Origin: Tunturiibacter empetritectus
GTDB lineage: Bacteria > Acidobacteriota > Terriglobia > Terriglobales > Acidobacteriaceae
DNA length: 64,000 nt
Reading direction: 5' to 3'
NCBI RefSeq assembly: GCF_014201375.1
Contig: NZ_JACHDZ010000005.1
Span: 1-64,000, forward strand
The notes under the pieces were generated by a model. That model searched no databases and was not told the origin of the DNA. It saw only the letters and a program-made list of their open reading frames with translations. The translations under genes were made by a program, and so were the position numbers. This document shows, piece after piece, positions 1 to 9,500 of the stretch (position 1 is its first letter; each line of letters begins with the position of its first letter).

Positions 1-317
1 TTATGATCATCCCGACTCCTTCCTCACGCTGGCCCTGGTCTCTAAACCAGACATAGTCTACGGGCTTCACTTGAGCCTTCGCCCTTATCTAATCAACCTT
101 TAGCGGAGTGTACGACTCCCGGCTAGGATGGAATGCGCTACGCCCTCTTCCTATTTAGCTTTTCAGTCTTGAGGGACTGCTGGCGCATCAGGCTAGGAGA
201 GCGTCGGGATCGACCGTTGTGCCATCTCATTGTTCGCCAGCAGACCTGGCAGGGAAACTTGTTCAAGCGTCGTGGGTGGGTTGCGGAGAATCGCAAGGCT
301 ATTTCCAATAGCCTGCC
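1..317. other. Non-coding flank of an IS110 remnant
   Basis: I see no convincing gene here. The stretch lies downstream of the stop codon of the IS110-type transposase remnant, which runs leftward. Just at the transposase stop there are two overlapping small hairpins: an 8-bp perfect stem AGGCTATT/AATAGCCT with a 3-nt loop at 296-314, and a 6-bp stem GCCTGC/GCAGGC at 311-327. They share bases, so only one can form at a time. They may belong to the end region of the insertion sequence, but its true ends cannot be placed from one copy. Confidence 0.4.
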
Positions 318-957
318 TCAAGCAGGCGTCATGTGCAGACCACGCGGCTTGGGCTCTTCATCCACGAGCAGAGCGGGCCGGTAAGCCTCTCCTTTTGACA
401 AAACTACCCAGGCGATTCGGGCCATTTTGTTCGCGAGAGCCACTGCCGCGACGTTATGGTGCTTCCTTAGTGCGATGTTCTCAATCCAAGTTCTGAGGCC
501 AATCGATTGCTTGGTCCCTCGCAGCATGACTGCCCGGGCTCCCTGGATGAAGAGCTTTCGCAGGTAGGGATTGCCCCGTTTGCTGATCCCCAATAGCTTC
601 TGCTTTCCTCCTGTGGAGGATTCACGCGGCACCATGCCAACCCAGGCCGAGAACTCTCGACCCTTGCGAAACGCTGCTCCGTTTCCGATCGCCGCGATGA
701 GCGCTGTTGCAGTCGGGGCCGATGCCGGGAACGGCGAGCAAGCGCCGACAGGATTCGTTCTCACGCGATGTCCGCTCCATGGCGCCGTCCGCCTCCCCGA
801 TGAAGTTCGCCAGCTCCTCCAGTTCGTGCTCGAGTTGCGAGATCAGCATGCGAAGTGCGCTGGAAAGCTTTGCTGTGGCATCTTCTAAAATTCCAGGTAA
901 AGCCGCCTCAAGGGGACACCTCAAGAAAGGGAAATTTATGTACGCTAAGGGCCCCAC
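318..957 (-). pseudogene. IS110-family transposase remnant, frameshifted and N-terminally truncated
   Basis: This is the C-terminal half of an IS110/IS116/IS902-type transposase. The two halves lie in different frames. The upstream frame reads RRLLAVPGIGP, the helix-hairpin-helix of the transposase_20 domain. The downstream frame continues it with TATALIAAIGNGAAFRKG, REFSAWVGMVPRE, STGGKQKLLGISKRG and a conserved tail. The frame break is near 715-740. The N-terminal DEDD catalytic domain is absent: upstream of about residue position 930 the sequence is no longer transposase-like. The element therefore cannot make an active enzyme. Both fragments match the family consensus closely, so the decay looks fairly recent. 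Confidence 0.88.
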
Positions 958-1081
958 CGCCTCGCGGCCTGTTCCCTAAAGCGAACGCCTCCGGAGTCTT
1001 AGGTCGGGCAAGCAACTGAGCTACTGGTTATGAGTCCGTCGGCCGGGGCTTTCGAGAACGGCTTTCCACGTACGCCAAGGG
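940..1081. repeat. Short direct repeat flanking the broken edge of the IS110 remnant
   Basis: The motif GTACGCYAAGGG occurs at 940-951 (GTACGCTAAGGG) and at 1070-1081 (GTACGCCAAGGG), one mismatch, exactly 130 bp apart. The first copy coincides with the point where transposase similarity stops. The 130 bp between them and the bases up to 1108 hold no recognisable gene. The repeat could mark a deletion or insertion junction. With only 12 bases this is weak evidence. Confidence 0.3.
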
Positions 1082-1108
1082 ACCGTCTTAGGGTCACCAG
1101 ATAGCCGA

Positions 1109-2383
1109 TTATTCCAAGCTAAGCATCATACCGTGAAAATCGAGGGTGATCACATGAGCCTGGTTGAGTAGATCCATGCCGAGATTCCCCGCCGCCCAAC
1201 TGCTCGTGTCGCTGCTCTGTTTGACCAGCACATGAGCAGGCTCCAAGCTCACATTGTGCCCACCTACCTGAAGGGTCACCGAGGGCAGCAAAACGGAATC
1301 GTAGCTGGAACTCCCACCCACGCCCGTCAGCTTGTGAGATTCTTTTTGCCCTGAAGACTTCAGGAGAGCGGGAAACTCCATGGCAAACGGAGGGCTCAGT
1401 ACGGTGTGCGTAGCTCCGGTATCGAGAGTGAAGTCGAGCGACTTGCCTTGGAAGAAGACTTGCGTAACGGGAAACGATTCCTCGAAGGATAAATTTGAGG
1501 TTGAGAGATCAGTGTGTCTTGGGTTAAAGCCAAAAGCAAAAGTGCCATTTGGTTCCCAACGCAAAGTCTGCATCGCAAGCAGAACAGGAATTCCAAGAAT
1601 ACCGCGCTTGCCCTCCGGTAATTCGGCGAATGGCTCCTGCGTATCCGGCAGAACGCCAAAGGCAACGTTCTTCAAATGAAGTCCGCCGATGGTGACGTCC
1701 TTCGCCACCGCAACGCGAACACCGAGGTGCGCTCCGCTACTGTCACCAAGTTGGGTGTCTACATTCCGCACCATTAGGCTAAGTCTCTTGGCCTCTGATT
1801 CGCTCATGATGGAGAAGTTGGCGCCGGAGTCGAATACATAGTTCGCCTCTTTCCCAACAACGGCCAGCGGGAGGTACAAGTTTCCGTCTTCCATACGCAT
1901 CTGAAGCGTGGATGCCTTTTTTCTGAGCACGATCTGGTTGGACTGACTCAGTGCGCTGAATAATGGGCGCATATTCTTCACGTCTTCCTCGGCAGGTTTT
2001 TCAGCAAGCATCGCGTCGATCTGGGTGAATGCTTTGCTATACAAGCCGTTTCTGAAGTAGAGGCTTGCCAGCAGTTCATGTGCTTTGTAGGCGTCCGGGG
2101 AATGTGGAGCGGCCTGGATCACGGCATCTAGATGCTTCTGTGCTGGCCCTATCCGATTGAATGCGGCTTCAACAGCAGAGCGATAAAAAAACGGAGCCTT
2201 GGTGTGTTCAGTCGCTTTGCGCAGCGAGAACCATTGATGCGACTCATATAGTGCTTGTAGCTGCGAGGCCGGGGCAGCCTGGCCGAAACAAGTGGAGATC
2301 AGAGGCACTACACAAAAAGCCATCCAGGCCCTTCTCGCGAGGCGCTTGCAACTTATACTGCCATTACAAGGAACATTTAGCAT
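1109..2383 (-). CDS. Secreted retropepsin-like aspartyl protease with helical N-terminal region
   Basis: A 424-residue protein predicted to be exported: a basic start is followed by a hydrophobic segment at about 19-35 ending near CFGQA. Residues 40-150 look like TPR-type helices. Two retropepsin-like lobes follow, each with an Asp-Thr/Ser-Gly motif: FDSGANFSIMS (Asp185) and LDTGATHTVLS (Asp321). Two active-site motifs in one chain are consistent with a pseudo-dimeric enzyme of the bacterial aspartyl protease (PF13650/PF13975) type. The substrate is unknown. A GAGG ribosome-binding site lies 9 nt before the ATG. It stands alone, between IS110 and Tn3 debris, so it may be cargo. Function as a protease is inferred from motifs only. 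Confidence 0.82.
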   Translation of the reverse strand: MLNVPCNGSISCKRLARRAWMAFCVVPLISTCFGQAAPASQLQALYESHQWFSLRKATEHTKAPFFYRSAVEAAFNRIGPAQKHLDAVIQAAPHSPDAYKAHELLASLYFRNGLYSKAFTQIDAMLAEKPAEEDVKNMRPLFSALSQSNQIVLRKKASTLQMRMEDGNLYLPLAVVGKEANYVFDSGANFSIMSESEAKRLSLMVRNVDTQLGDSSGAHLGVRVAVAKDVTIGGLHLKNVAFGVLPDTQEPFAELPEGKRGILGIPVLLAMQTLRWEPNGTFAFGFNPRHTDLSTSNLSFEESFPVTQVFFQGKSLDFTLDTGATHTVLSPPFAMEFPALLKSSGQKESHKLTGVGGSSSYDSVLLPSVTLQVGGHNVSLEPAHVLVKQSSDTSSWAAGNLGMDLLNQAHVITLDFHGMMLSLE

Positions 2384-2420
2384 ATTCGAATTCCTCGGGT
2401 GACAACAATGGACTCAATCG

Positions 2421-2970
2421 TTACTGGACGGAAACGGCGCGGTACAGTGTAGACCGGGCGACGCGGAACCGGGCAGCGATCTCAGCGACCGGAATATCAG
2501 CGGTTTTGAGCAGAGCACGGATGGTCTTCACCTCTTTGGGGGAGAGTTTTGCTGGACGGCCTCCCTTGCGACCGCGAGCACGTGCCGCTCTGAGACCAGC
2601 ACATGTCCTCTCGCGGATCAGATTGCATTCAAACTCGGCGAGCGCCGCAAAGACGTGGAACACGAGTCGGCCTGCCGGTGAACCGGTCTCAATTTTTTCG
2701 GTGAGCGACACAAAATTGATCTTGCGGTGCTCCAGATCGGCGATGAGCGTCACAAGATCGGCCAGATTTCTGCCCAGCCGGTCCAATCTCCAAACGACCA
2801 GCATGTCGCCTTCACGCAGGCTCTTGAGACAACTTTCAAGATGTGGCCTGCCGGTGTTCTTTCCGCTGGCCTGCTCTTCGTAAATCTCGGCATTTGGCTC
2901 GCTTCAATGCGTCTCTTTGCAAGTCGAGAGTTTGGTCGTCTGTCGAAACGCGGGCGTAGCCGATGCGCAT
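2421..2970 (-). pseudogene. tnpR: Tn3-type serine resolvase, frameshifted
   Basis: The N-terminus MRIGYARVSTDDQTLDLQRD carries the catalytic serine motif (ARVST) of the resolvase/invertase family. One extra base (or two missing) near 2889 shifts the frame. After it the reading continues with EIYEEQASGKNTGRPHLES, WRLDRLGRNLADL, FAALAEFECNLIRERT and a C-terminal Hin-like helix-turn-helix (IPVAEIAARFRVARSTLYRA). Apart from the shift every family block is present, so inactivation is recent. It is transcribed away from the neighbouring transposase gene, the divergent tnpR/tnpA layout of many Tn3-family transposons. Confidence 0.9.
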
Positions 2971-3112
2971 GTCTCGAATCTTATCAAGGCCGGGGTATTT
3001 CGGACACAGTTTATCGGACAAGTTGTGAGACACTTCTGAGCAGCGAAACAGCGCTTATCGTGGCGTGCTGCTCTTGTCCTGAAAACCTCCGTATTCGCTA
3101 CACTCCTCGATC
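2971..3112. promoter_or_regulatory. res: Probable res site and divergent promoter of the Tn3-family element
   Basis: This 142-bp gap lies between the divergent resolvase and transposase genes, where Tn3-family transposons keep their resolution site. On the minus strand it holds TGTCCGATAAACTGTGTCCG, two TGTCCG half-sites in tandem, and a further GTGTCTCACAAC just beside it. Such half-sites are typical of resolvase subsites. I assign it from position and half-site pattern only. Confidence 0.5.
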
Positions 3113-4315
3113 ATGCCCCGTCGCGAGCTGCTGACCTCTTCAGAGCGCCTTGAACTGCTCGCCTTCCCAACGGATGAGGGAGAGCTGATTCGCCTGTACA
3201 CGTTGACGAAGACTGATCTGGCCTTTGTCAGACAGCATCGCGGGGACCACAACCGCCTTGGCATTGCGGTGCTGATGAGCTATCTCCGCTACCAGGGAAG
3301 AGTGCTGGCGGGTGACGAAAGGCCGCACGGTCCTGTTCTCGATATCGTCGCCGGACAGCTCGGAATTCCGGTCGATGTGTGGGATGTCTATGCGGAGCGC
3401 GATGCGACGCGGCGAAGCCATCTGCTTGAGCTGCTGCCTCGGTTGGGAATGGAGCAGTTCGGGACCAGGCACTACCGATCCATCTCGGTCTGGCTTGATC
3501 CGACAGCCTTGCAGACGACGCGGGGGATCGTTCTCGCGCAAACCGTTGTAAATGAGCTTCGGAGACGGCTGATCGTTCTTCCTCCGGTTGCGGTGATCGA
3601 ACGTCTCTGTGCCGAAACGATGACACGTGCACAGAGGAAGGTTTTCGCTCTTCTCACCGAGGACCTCAACCTTGAACAGCGCACCAAGCTGGATCAACTA
3701 CTGGAACAACGCGAGGGAAGCCCGTACAGTGCGCTCTCGTGGTTACGGATGCCGCCGGGAGCGCCCACCCCGAGAGCCGTACTCGGCCATATCGAGCGGC
3801 TCAATGCGATCCGGGATCTTGGGTTATCTTTGGAGGTAGGTCATAAACTGCATCAGAACCCTCTCCTGCAGCTCGCCCGTGAAGCCGGCCAAACTGCGGT
3901 GTATCAACTCAAGGAGTACGAGCAGGCTCGGCGTCACGGCACACTGGTCGCGCTGATGATAGAAACGGCGGCGACGCTGATCGACGAAATCATCGACCTC
4001 AATGACCGACTGATCGGCAGTTTCTTTACCAAGTCGAAGAACAAATACGAACGAGCCTTTGCCGAACAGGGCAAAGCCATCAACGATAAGGTTCGGCTCT
4101 ACGCGAGAGTTGGCGCGGCTCTGGTCGATGCCTGGGAGCAAGGGCGCGACCCGTTTGCGGCGATTGAAGCGATCGTACCCTGGGACTCTTTCTCTGCCAG
4201 CGTGAAAGAGGCAGCGGAACTCGCGCGGGATCAGGACTTCGATGCGCAAGACTTACTAGTTGAATTTCGGCGCCTGGAGAAAGAAGCAGAAAAACTGCTG
4301 ACGGGCACTACTTAA
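3113..4315 (+). pseudogene. tnpA: Tn3-family transposase, N-terminal 400 residues only
   Basis: The product starts with a DUF4158-type N-terminal domain (MPRRELLTSSERLELLAFP, about residues 5-165) followed by the helical middle region of Tn3 transposases. A complete transposase of this family is about 950-1,000 residues and has a DDE catalytic domain in its second half. Here the frame ends after about 400 residues and no DDE block follows, so the protein cannot catalyse transposition. About 60 bp after the stop, on the minus strand at 4,344-4,381, a sequence beginning GGGGCAGTTTCGAGAGACC resembles a 38-bp Tn3-type terminal repeat. If so, an internal deletion removed the catalytic half but left the end. 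That last point is tentative. Confidence 0.88.
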
Positions 4316-4401
4316 CTGTCAGGTGGACCTTTGTTTCACAGTTCATGCTGCCCTCACAATGTGGTCTCTCGAAACTGCCCCTATTGGGGTCAGCGGGTAG
4401 G

Positions 4402-4416
4402 TGTCGATAATCGACA
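4402..4416. repeat. 15-bp inverted repeat TGTCGATAATCGACA
   Basis: Perfect 7-bp arms around one central base, equivalently half-sites TGTCG and CGACA separated by 5 bp. It lies 11 bp past the stop codon of the NtrC-like gene. The same half-sites with a 6-bp spacer occur upstream of the Crp/Fnr gene at 15,579-15,594. There is no T-run beside it, so it is not a typical intrinsic terminator. A smaller CCCC-TATT-GGGG hairpin precedes it at 4,378-4,389. Confidence 0.35.
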
Positions 4417-4426
4417 AGACAGCAGC

Positions 4427-5800
4427 TCATGATATTTCGGAGCCGAGCTTTTCATATAGCAACCTGCGATGAACGCCCAGCGCCCGGGCCGCCTCTGCCT
4501 TGTTGCCCCCTGCTGCTTTCAGAGCCCGCTCAATCAACAGCCGTTCCCAAGCTTGTATCGACTCTCTGTATGGCAGTTCCAGCAGTTTTTCTAACCCGCT
4601 TCCTATTGATAATTCAGTTGTCGCCAGTTCATCGACCACGATAAGGTCGCAGGTGATGGCTCTCCCTCCGGCTCTCACCACCGCTCGTTCTACAATGTGC
4701 TCCAGTTCCCGGACATTGCCGGGAAATGCGTGACGCTGGAGCTTGAGAATTGTATCCTCCACAAAACCCGTAGCTCTCAGGCCGTGTTTCTCGCTGTATG
4801 ACTGAAGAAAATGCTCTGCGAGCGGCAGGATATCCGAGCGGCGTTCTCGGAGTGAGGGCAGTCGAATAGGAACAACGCTCAATCGAAAATACAAATCGCT
4901 GCGAAAGTGGCCTGCTGCAACCTCTTCTTCCAGGTCGAGGTTTGTTGCTGCGATTACTCGAAAGTCTGCGTCAACCGATTGCGTCCCTCCCAGCCGCTCG
5001 AAGGTATGCTCCTGGAGAACCCGCAAGAGCTTCGGTTGAGTTTCGAGAGGAAGTTCGCCGACTTCATCGAGAAAAATCGTTCCGCCCTGTGCGCTCTCGA
5101 ACTTACCGACCTTCCGATTGAGTGCTCCCGTGAAAGCACCCTTTTCGTAGCCAAACAGCTCTGATTCAATCAGGTTCTCTGGAAGGGCTGCACAGTTCAC
5201 GACGACAAAAGCTGCATTGCGTCTTTCGCTGTGCGCGTGGATTGACTTCGCAACTAACTCCTTACCCGTGCCGGATTCTCCCGTTATCAGCACGGTGGAG
5301 TTGGTCTGGGCGACTCTCCCTATTTCTTTAAACACGTTGAGCATGAGTGGGGAAGTTCCAATGATCTCTCCTCTACGCGGACTTGGGTCGCCGACTTGCC
5401 GACGCAATTGCTTCACTTCCTTTTGAAGTGAGGAGTGTTCAAGCGCGCGGCGAATAGTCACAATCACGTCGTCCAAATCAAAAGGCTTGGTTACGAAGTC
5501 ATAGGCGCCAAGCTGAATCGCATCGATCGCATTGTTGCTCGTGCCGTGGGCCGTGATGACAAGTGCGGGGAGATCAACGAGTCTTCCTTCTTCGCGAAGA
5601 AGATTCAGGAGCGTAGCTCCGTCCATCTCCGGCATTCTCCAGTCGCAGAGGAGGAGGTCGAGCTCTTGCTCCTGGATCATCGAGTAAGCTTCCTTGCCGT
5701 CCGAGGCCGTCAACACCTGATAACCGGCCTGGCTTAATGCTTCGGAAAGACTTTCTCGCAAATTGCGCTCATCATCGACGATGAGGATTCTTTCTGTCAT
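4427..5800 (-). CDS. Sigma-54-dependent response regulator, NtrC family
   Basis: A 457-residue activator with the three standard modules. The receiver domain (1-120) has the acidic pair Asp9/Asp10, phospho-acceptor Asp53 (LLCDWRMPEMDG) and Lys105. The AAA+ domain has Walker A GESGTGKE at 174-181, the sigma-54 contact loop GAFTGA at 221-226 and a Walker B LDEVGELP. A Fis-type helix-turn-helix closes the protein (GNKAEAARALGVHRRLLYEK). All residues needed for phosphorylation and sigma-54 activation are present. It overlaps the upstream sensor kinase gene by 4 bp and is surely its partner. The kinase gene in turn overlaps a broken macB gene, so the pair may once have controlled an efflux system. 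Confidence 0.95.
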   Translation of the reverse strand: MTERILIVDDERNLRESLSEALSQAGYQVLTASDGKEAYSMIQEQELDLLLCDWRMPEMDGATLLNLLREEGRLVDLPALVITAHGTSNNAIDAIQLGAYDFVTKPFDLDDVIVTIRRALEHSSLQKEVKQLRRQVGDPSPRRGEIIGTSPLMLNVFKEIGRVAQTNSTVLITGESGTGKELVAKSIHAHSERRNAAFVVVNCAALPENLIESELFGYEKGAFTGALNRKVGKFESAQGGTIFLDEVGELPLETQPKLLRVLQEHTFERLGGTQSVDADFRVIAATNLDLEEEVAAGHFRSDLYFRLSVVPIRLPSLRERRSDILPLAEHFLQSYSEKHGLRATGFVEDTILKLQRHAFPGNVRELEHIVERAVVRAGGRAITCDLIVVDELATTELSIGSGLEKLLELPYRESIQAWERLLIERALKAAGGNKAEAARALGVHRRLLYEKLGSEIS

Positions 5801-7380
5801 ACGCTGGCTCCACTTCGTTCCGATGCAATTGGTTCGCGCGGATGCTCCGCGAAACGAGGCAGAAGGAGGTCTGCAACTGTACCTCCGCCCGGCGCGCTCT
5901 TCAGCGTCAACGTCCCTTGGTGCGCACGGACCATTTCGTTGGCGATCGAAAGACCGAGTCCTGTGCCTCGTGCTTTCGTCGTAAAGAACGGGTCGAACGC
6001 TTTTGCCGAGATGTTGTTAGGCAAACCAGCCCCGTTGTCCTTGACCGTTATCCTGACATTCGTTGGAGTTGACGTTATGGATACTAGAATCCTCTTCTGC
6101 AAATCCCTCGTTCCCTCGAATGATTCCATCGCATTGCGGACGAGATTTTCCATGACCTGGCGCAACTTCAACGCATCGCCAAACAGATCGGCGCTGTCCG
6201 AATCGTTGCACACGAGTTCAATGGACGCACTTTCGGCCTCTGGCCGCAATGCCGCCAGCAAGTCTTCGCACATTTGCGCCGGATCGAAGCGCTTAACTTG
6301 AAGCTGAATTGGCTTGGCGAAGTAGAGGAGCCGGTCGAGGACTCCGCTGAGTCTGTCGATCTCTTCTAAAGTCAGCTTTGCGGATTGGTCTAGTTGCTCG
6401 GGGTCTTTGCTACGGAGAGACATCTGTGCGCGAAGGCGGATGGTCGCAAGAGGGTTCCGCAACTCATGCGCCACGCCTGCTGCGACTTGGCCGAGAGCAG
6501 CGAGACGTTCTTTGTGATGAAGCTGCTCGATGAGCTGACGTTCTGTCTCGATCTTCTGTTGCAGTGAAACTCCGAGCACATCTATTCCGCTCAGGATGCC
6601 ATCCAATTCGGCGGAGCTTACACTACCCCGACGAGGCTGATTCAGATCCACTTCTAAATCCTTAAGGCGTCCTTGGATTGTCGAGACATCCGCCTGTACA
6701 TTCCGGGTAATCCAGAATGCAACGCCAACACAAGCGATCGCGGCAAGCGCGAGACAACTCACTCCGAAGAGAGCCTGAAGATCTCTTCCAGTGTCCACAT
6801 CGTGAATTCGCTGCATAGCCCAAACGCTTCCCAGAACCTGATTATTTCTGGAGAGGGGGACAGCTTGAAAGAGGATTACGTCCTTTTGTCCTCGGAAAAC
6901 GAAGGATGACGGTTTGTCGCTGGATGCTGCTTGTTGGGCGACAGACAGGATCGTAGGGTGTTCGCGCGGGGGAATGTCGTTCTTCGGCCCTGGCCCGTCA
7001 TTCGTCGGAAATGCGTATCCAAGCAAACTGTCCGTTGTCGAAGAGTAAAAACCTCCCTCCACTCCGGGGTCCCGGCGGAAGGCGCTCACGCTGAAGGCCG
7101 CGAGGATAGAATTTGCGCGGGGATTCGGTTCTGCCGCCAGAGCCTGAACGGCCTCACTGTTATTCGAGGAGCCCGTTGCGGTGAGATAGTCTTTCGCAAA
7201 CGTGTTGACTACGGTGAAGAGGTGAGTAGCCGAACCACTGATGATCGTGGATTGCGTATGACGAAGGAGCAGGAAGAAGCCTGTCAGTGCCGACGCCAGC
7301 AAAACGCAGACCAGCAGAGTAAGCAACAAAATACGACTGCGAAGGCTGCGAAGCAGGCGAGTTGGAGTTAGCTGGCTCAT
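5797..7380 (-). CDS. Membrane sensor histidine kinase, NtrB-like
   Basis: A 527-residue sensor. A membrane segment at about 18-38 and another at about 205-225 enclose a periplasmic sensing region of about 165 residues. A short linker leads to the HisKA domain with the phospho-accepting His305 in GVAHELRNPLATIRLR. The ATP-binding domain follows: N-box NLVRNAMES near 413-420, G1 DNGAGL near 448, FDPFFTTK and GTGLGLSIA. This FFTTK style is typical of kinases that partner NtrC-type regulators. Its ATG overlaps the stop codon of the upstream macB remnant (ATGA) and its own end overlaps the regulator start, so all three were one operon. Confidence 0.95.
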   Translation of the reverse strand: MSQLTPTRLLRSLRSRILLLTLLVCVLLASALTGFFLLLRHTQSTIISGSATHLFTVVNTFAKDYLTATGSSNNSEAVQALAAEPNPRANSILAAFSVSAFRRDPGVEGGFYSSTTDSLLGYAFPTNDGPGPKNDIPPREHPTILSVAQQAASSDKPSSFVFRGQKDVILFQAVPLSRNNQVLGSVWAMQRIHDVDTGRDLQALFGVSCLALAAIACVGVAFWITRNVQADVSTIQGRLKDLEVDLNQPRRGSVSSAELDGILSGIDVLGVSLQQKIETERQLIEQLHHKERLAALGQVAAGVAHELRNPLATIRLRAQMSLRSKDPEQLDQSAKLTLEEIDRLSGVLDRLLYFAKPIQLQVKRFDPAQMCEDLLAALRPEAESASIELVCNDSDSADLFGDALKLRQVMENLVRNAMESFEGTRDLQKRILVSITSTPTNVRITVKDNGAGLPNNISAKAFDPFFTTKARGTGLGLSIANEMVRAHQGTLTLKSAPGGGTVADLLLPRFAEHPREPIASERSGASV

Positions 7381-7976
7381 TCACGGATTGCGTCCACGAC
7401 ATTCAATGCTGCCGCCCTCCTTGCAGGATAGATGCCGTAGAGGACAGCTACCATTGTCGCGGATAAGAGAGCGGTGGCGATACCGCCAAGCTGAACTGGC
7501 GTGTGCCATTGTAGTGCAAGGCCTGCTACGCCAACGGTGATGACAGCCAGAGCGACGCCGACCATCCCTCCGGCCAGGCTCAGGACGATGGATTCCAGGA
7601 GAAACTGCAATAGGATGCTAGTTCAATCTGCCCCAACAGCTCTTCGCACTCCTATCTCCCGCGTTCGTTTCGATATTGCGACGAGCATGATATTCATGAT
7701 GCCGATCCCTCCCACCGCAAGCGAACCGCCGGCTGGAACATGATCCCCTTCCTTCACCTTGAGACCTTCAACGATCTCCTGTCCGTCAAACTTGATGTCT
7801 ACACTATGGCTTGGATAGAGAGTGCCCGTAGACTTGACTGCGGTTTGAAGGTTGCCCACAACCGGCTTCACAACAGCCAGCACGGTTGTCGATTTCTTGT
7901 GGGTCGTGTTCAACCGCCTTGCCGTGAGCGCGACGATTGAACAGATGAGCGCAAGGATTGTCAGCGATCGTTTCAT
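7377..7976 (-). pseudogene. MacA-MacB deletion fusion with a premature TGA
   Basis: Two transporter genes have been joined in frame by a deletion. The first part (from [13 protein letters not shown]) is the signal anchor and first lipoyl-like piece of a MacA/HlyD-type membrane fusion protein, ending EGDHVPAGG. At SLA it passes into the last part of a MacB-type ABC permease: [20 protein letters not shown]. Everything between, the rest of MacA and the whole MacB ATPase, is gone. A TGA at 7,623-7,625 then interrupts the permease where MacB proteins usually have Arg (CGA to TGA). The same frame continues as ILLQFLLESIVLSLAGG to the natural end. The remnant has no ATPase and cannot be an active exporter. 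Confidence 0.85.
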
Positions 7977-7999
7977 AGGGATGCCGTTATGAAGCCTGC

Positions 8000-9244
8000 T
8001 CATGCGTTGACCGTTGAAGCAGCTTGTGGGGCTTCCATCGACTGCGTATTTGGTACCAATAGTTGGAAAATTGCAGCGGCGAGTAGCGCGAGCACTGCAA
8101 AACCGAGAAAGGTCATGTTGAAGCCGAAGTGCTGCAGCACGAGTCCCGAGACGATGGGGCCGACGACTCCGCCGATGGCTTGTGCTGTTGCGAAGATTCC
8201 GAGCAGCGAGTTGAACTGTCCCTTGCCGCGCGTCAGATCTGCTGCAAAGGCGACGATGGCGACGCTGTAAATCCCAGCGCCGATGCCATCCAGCGCTTGA
8301 AGAGATACCACCATATGCGGGCTGTGGGCCAAGATATAAGAGAAGATTCGGAAGGGCAGAACCCAGAAAGCGATGGCCATGATAGGTTTTCTTCCCCAGG
8401 AATCGCAGAGTCTCCCCGTAGCCCAGGCCACAGGCACCATTACCAATTGCGCTGACAGCACGGTGAAGGTGGTGAGAGCGCTCGATCCTCCGAGTTGTTT
8501 GATGTAGAGGGCGGTGACTGGAAGGATTGGGGCATTTGCCAAGTGAAACAGCGCGACTGCGGCCAGCAAAAAGAGTACGGGGCGATCATGCAAAATCGTT
8601 CCCCATTTCACCTTAGGCTGCTTGCCGTCGCCGGATGCGACCTCCTCATTCAGTTCTTCCTTCCGCATCCAGTAGACGGAGAATGCACCAACCAGCGACG
8701 CGATCGCCACCGAATAGAAGATGGATGCGCTGCCGAAGTACCGGACGGCTACGAACGCCAGGAGCGCGGCAACGATATTTCCAACGTGGTTCCAGCCCTG
8801 ATTTTCGCCAAGTGTGCGATTGAGAGCCTTGTAACCCACGAGTGCGAGAGCCAGCGCACCAAGGACAGGGATGAAGATGCTCTGTGCCACGCCAGAGAGG
8901 AAGAGTAACGAGTCAATCCAGAGCGCGCTACGGGGAACAAAAGGGATCACGCCAAAGCAGACACCAACGACGATAGAGGCGACAAAGAAGAGCAGTCGGC
9001 GGTTTTTGAACCGGTCAACCAGAACTCCGGCAGGCGTTTGGAAGAGGAGGGTTCCCAATCCAAGCAGTGCAGTGGCAAGTCCGATCTGGTCGTAACGCCA
9101 GCGCGCTTCTTTGAGAAAGGTGTTGAGGATGGGCAGGACGACGCCGACAGCTTCGGCCTGAAAGAAGTTAGCGGCATTGAGTCCAAAACGACTTTGGCGC
9201 GATGGAGCCCTGTCGGATGGATCGCTTTTTGCGTTCTGAACCAT
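8000..9244 (-). CDS. Major facilitator superfamily transporter
   Basis: A 414-residue polytopic protein with about 12 membrane segments and short loops. The loop between helices 2 and 3 reads [11 protein letters not shown], the MFS signature motif (G-x3-D-R-x-G-R-R type), and a second copy occurs as [11 protein letters not shown] in the C-terminal half. The closest style is drug or small-molecule efflux. Its stop lies 24 bp from the ATG of the MacA-MacB remnant and it runs in the same direction, so it heads an efflux and two-component operon (MFS, broken macAB, kinase, regulator). The transported substrate cannot be told from the sequence. Confidence 0.9.
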   Translation of the reverse strand: MVQNAKSDPSDRAPSRQSRFGLNAANFFQAEAVGVVLPILNTFLKEARWRYDQIGLATALLGLGTLLFQTPAGVLVDRFKNRRLLFFVASIVVGVCFGVIPFVPRSALWIDSLLFLSGVAQSIFIPVLGALALALVGYKALNRTLGENQGWNHVGNIVAALLAFVAVRYFGSASIFYSVAIASLVGAFSVYWMRKEELNEEVASGDGKQPKVKWGTILHDRPVLFLLAAVALFHLANAPILPVTALYIKQLGGSSALTTFTVLSAQLVMVPVAWATGRLCDSWGRKPIMAIAFWVLPFRIFSYILAHSPHMVVSLQALDGIGAGIYSVAIVAFAADLTRGKGQFNSLLGIFATAQAIGGVVGPIVSGLVLQHFGFNMTFLGFAVLALLAAAIFQLLVPNTQSMEAPQAASTVNA

Positions 9245-9500
9245 GCCAGTCTAAAAGGCACATTCACAGCCATTCCAGATCCTGTCGATTCGTAGTGTTT
9301 TGAGGGGCTTGGTGCGTTGCAGCGCGCCTAGAGTTCTTCAATGTGTTCGCTTTCCGCTCACGTGGTGAGCGCTCAGCGTACACATCGGGCCGTTCTTGGA
9401 ATCGACCTGAAGTTCGAGATCGAATGATTTGTTGCAGTTGTGGAGGGCACGAGTTTGGCGAGAAGGTTGCCCTTCTCCATCGTGCAAGAAGGAGAAGCCC

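Noticed and set aside
1..317. Possible bridge RNA of the IS110 element
   Set aside because: The small hairpins do not suffice. The element is truncated and its ends are unknown, so a bridge RNA cannot be assigned.
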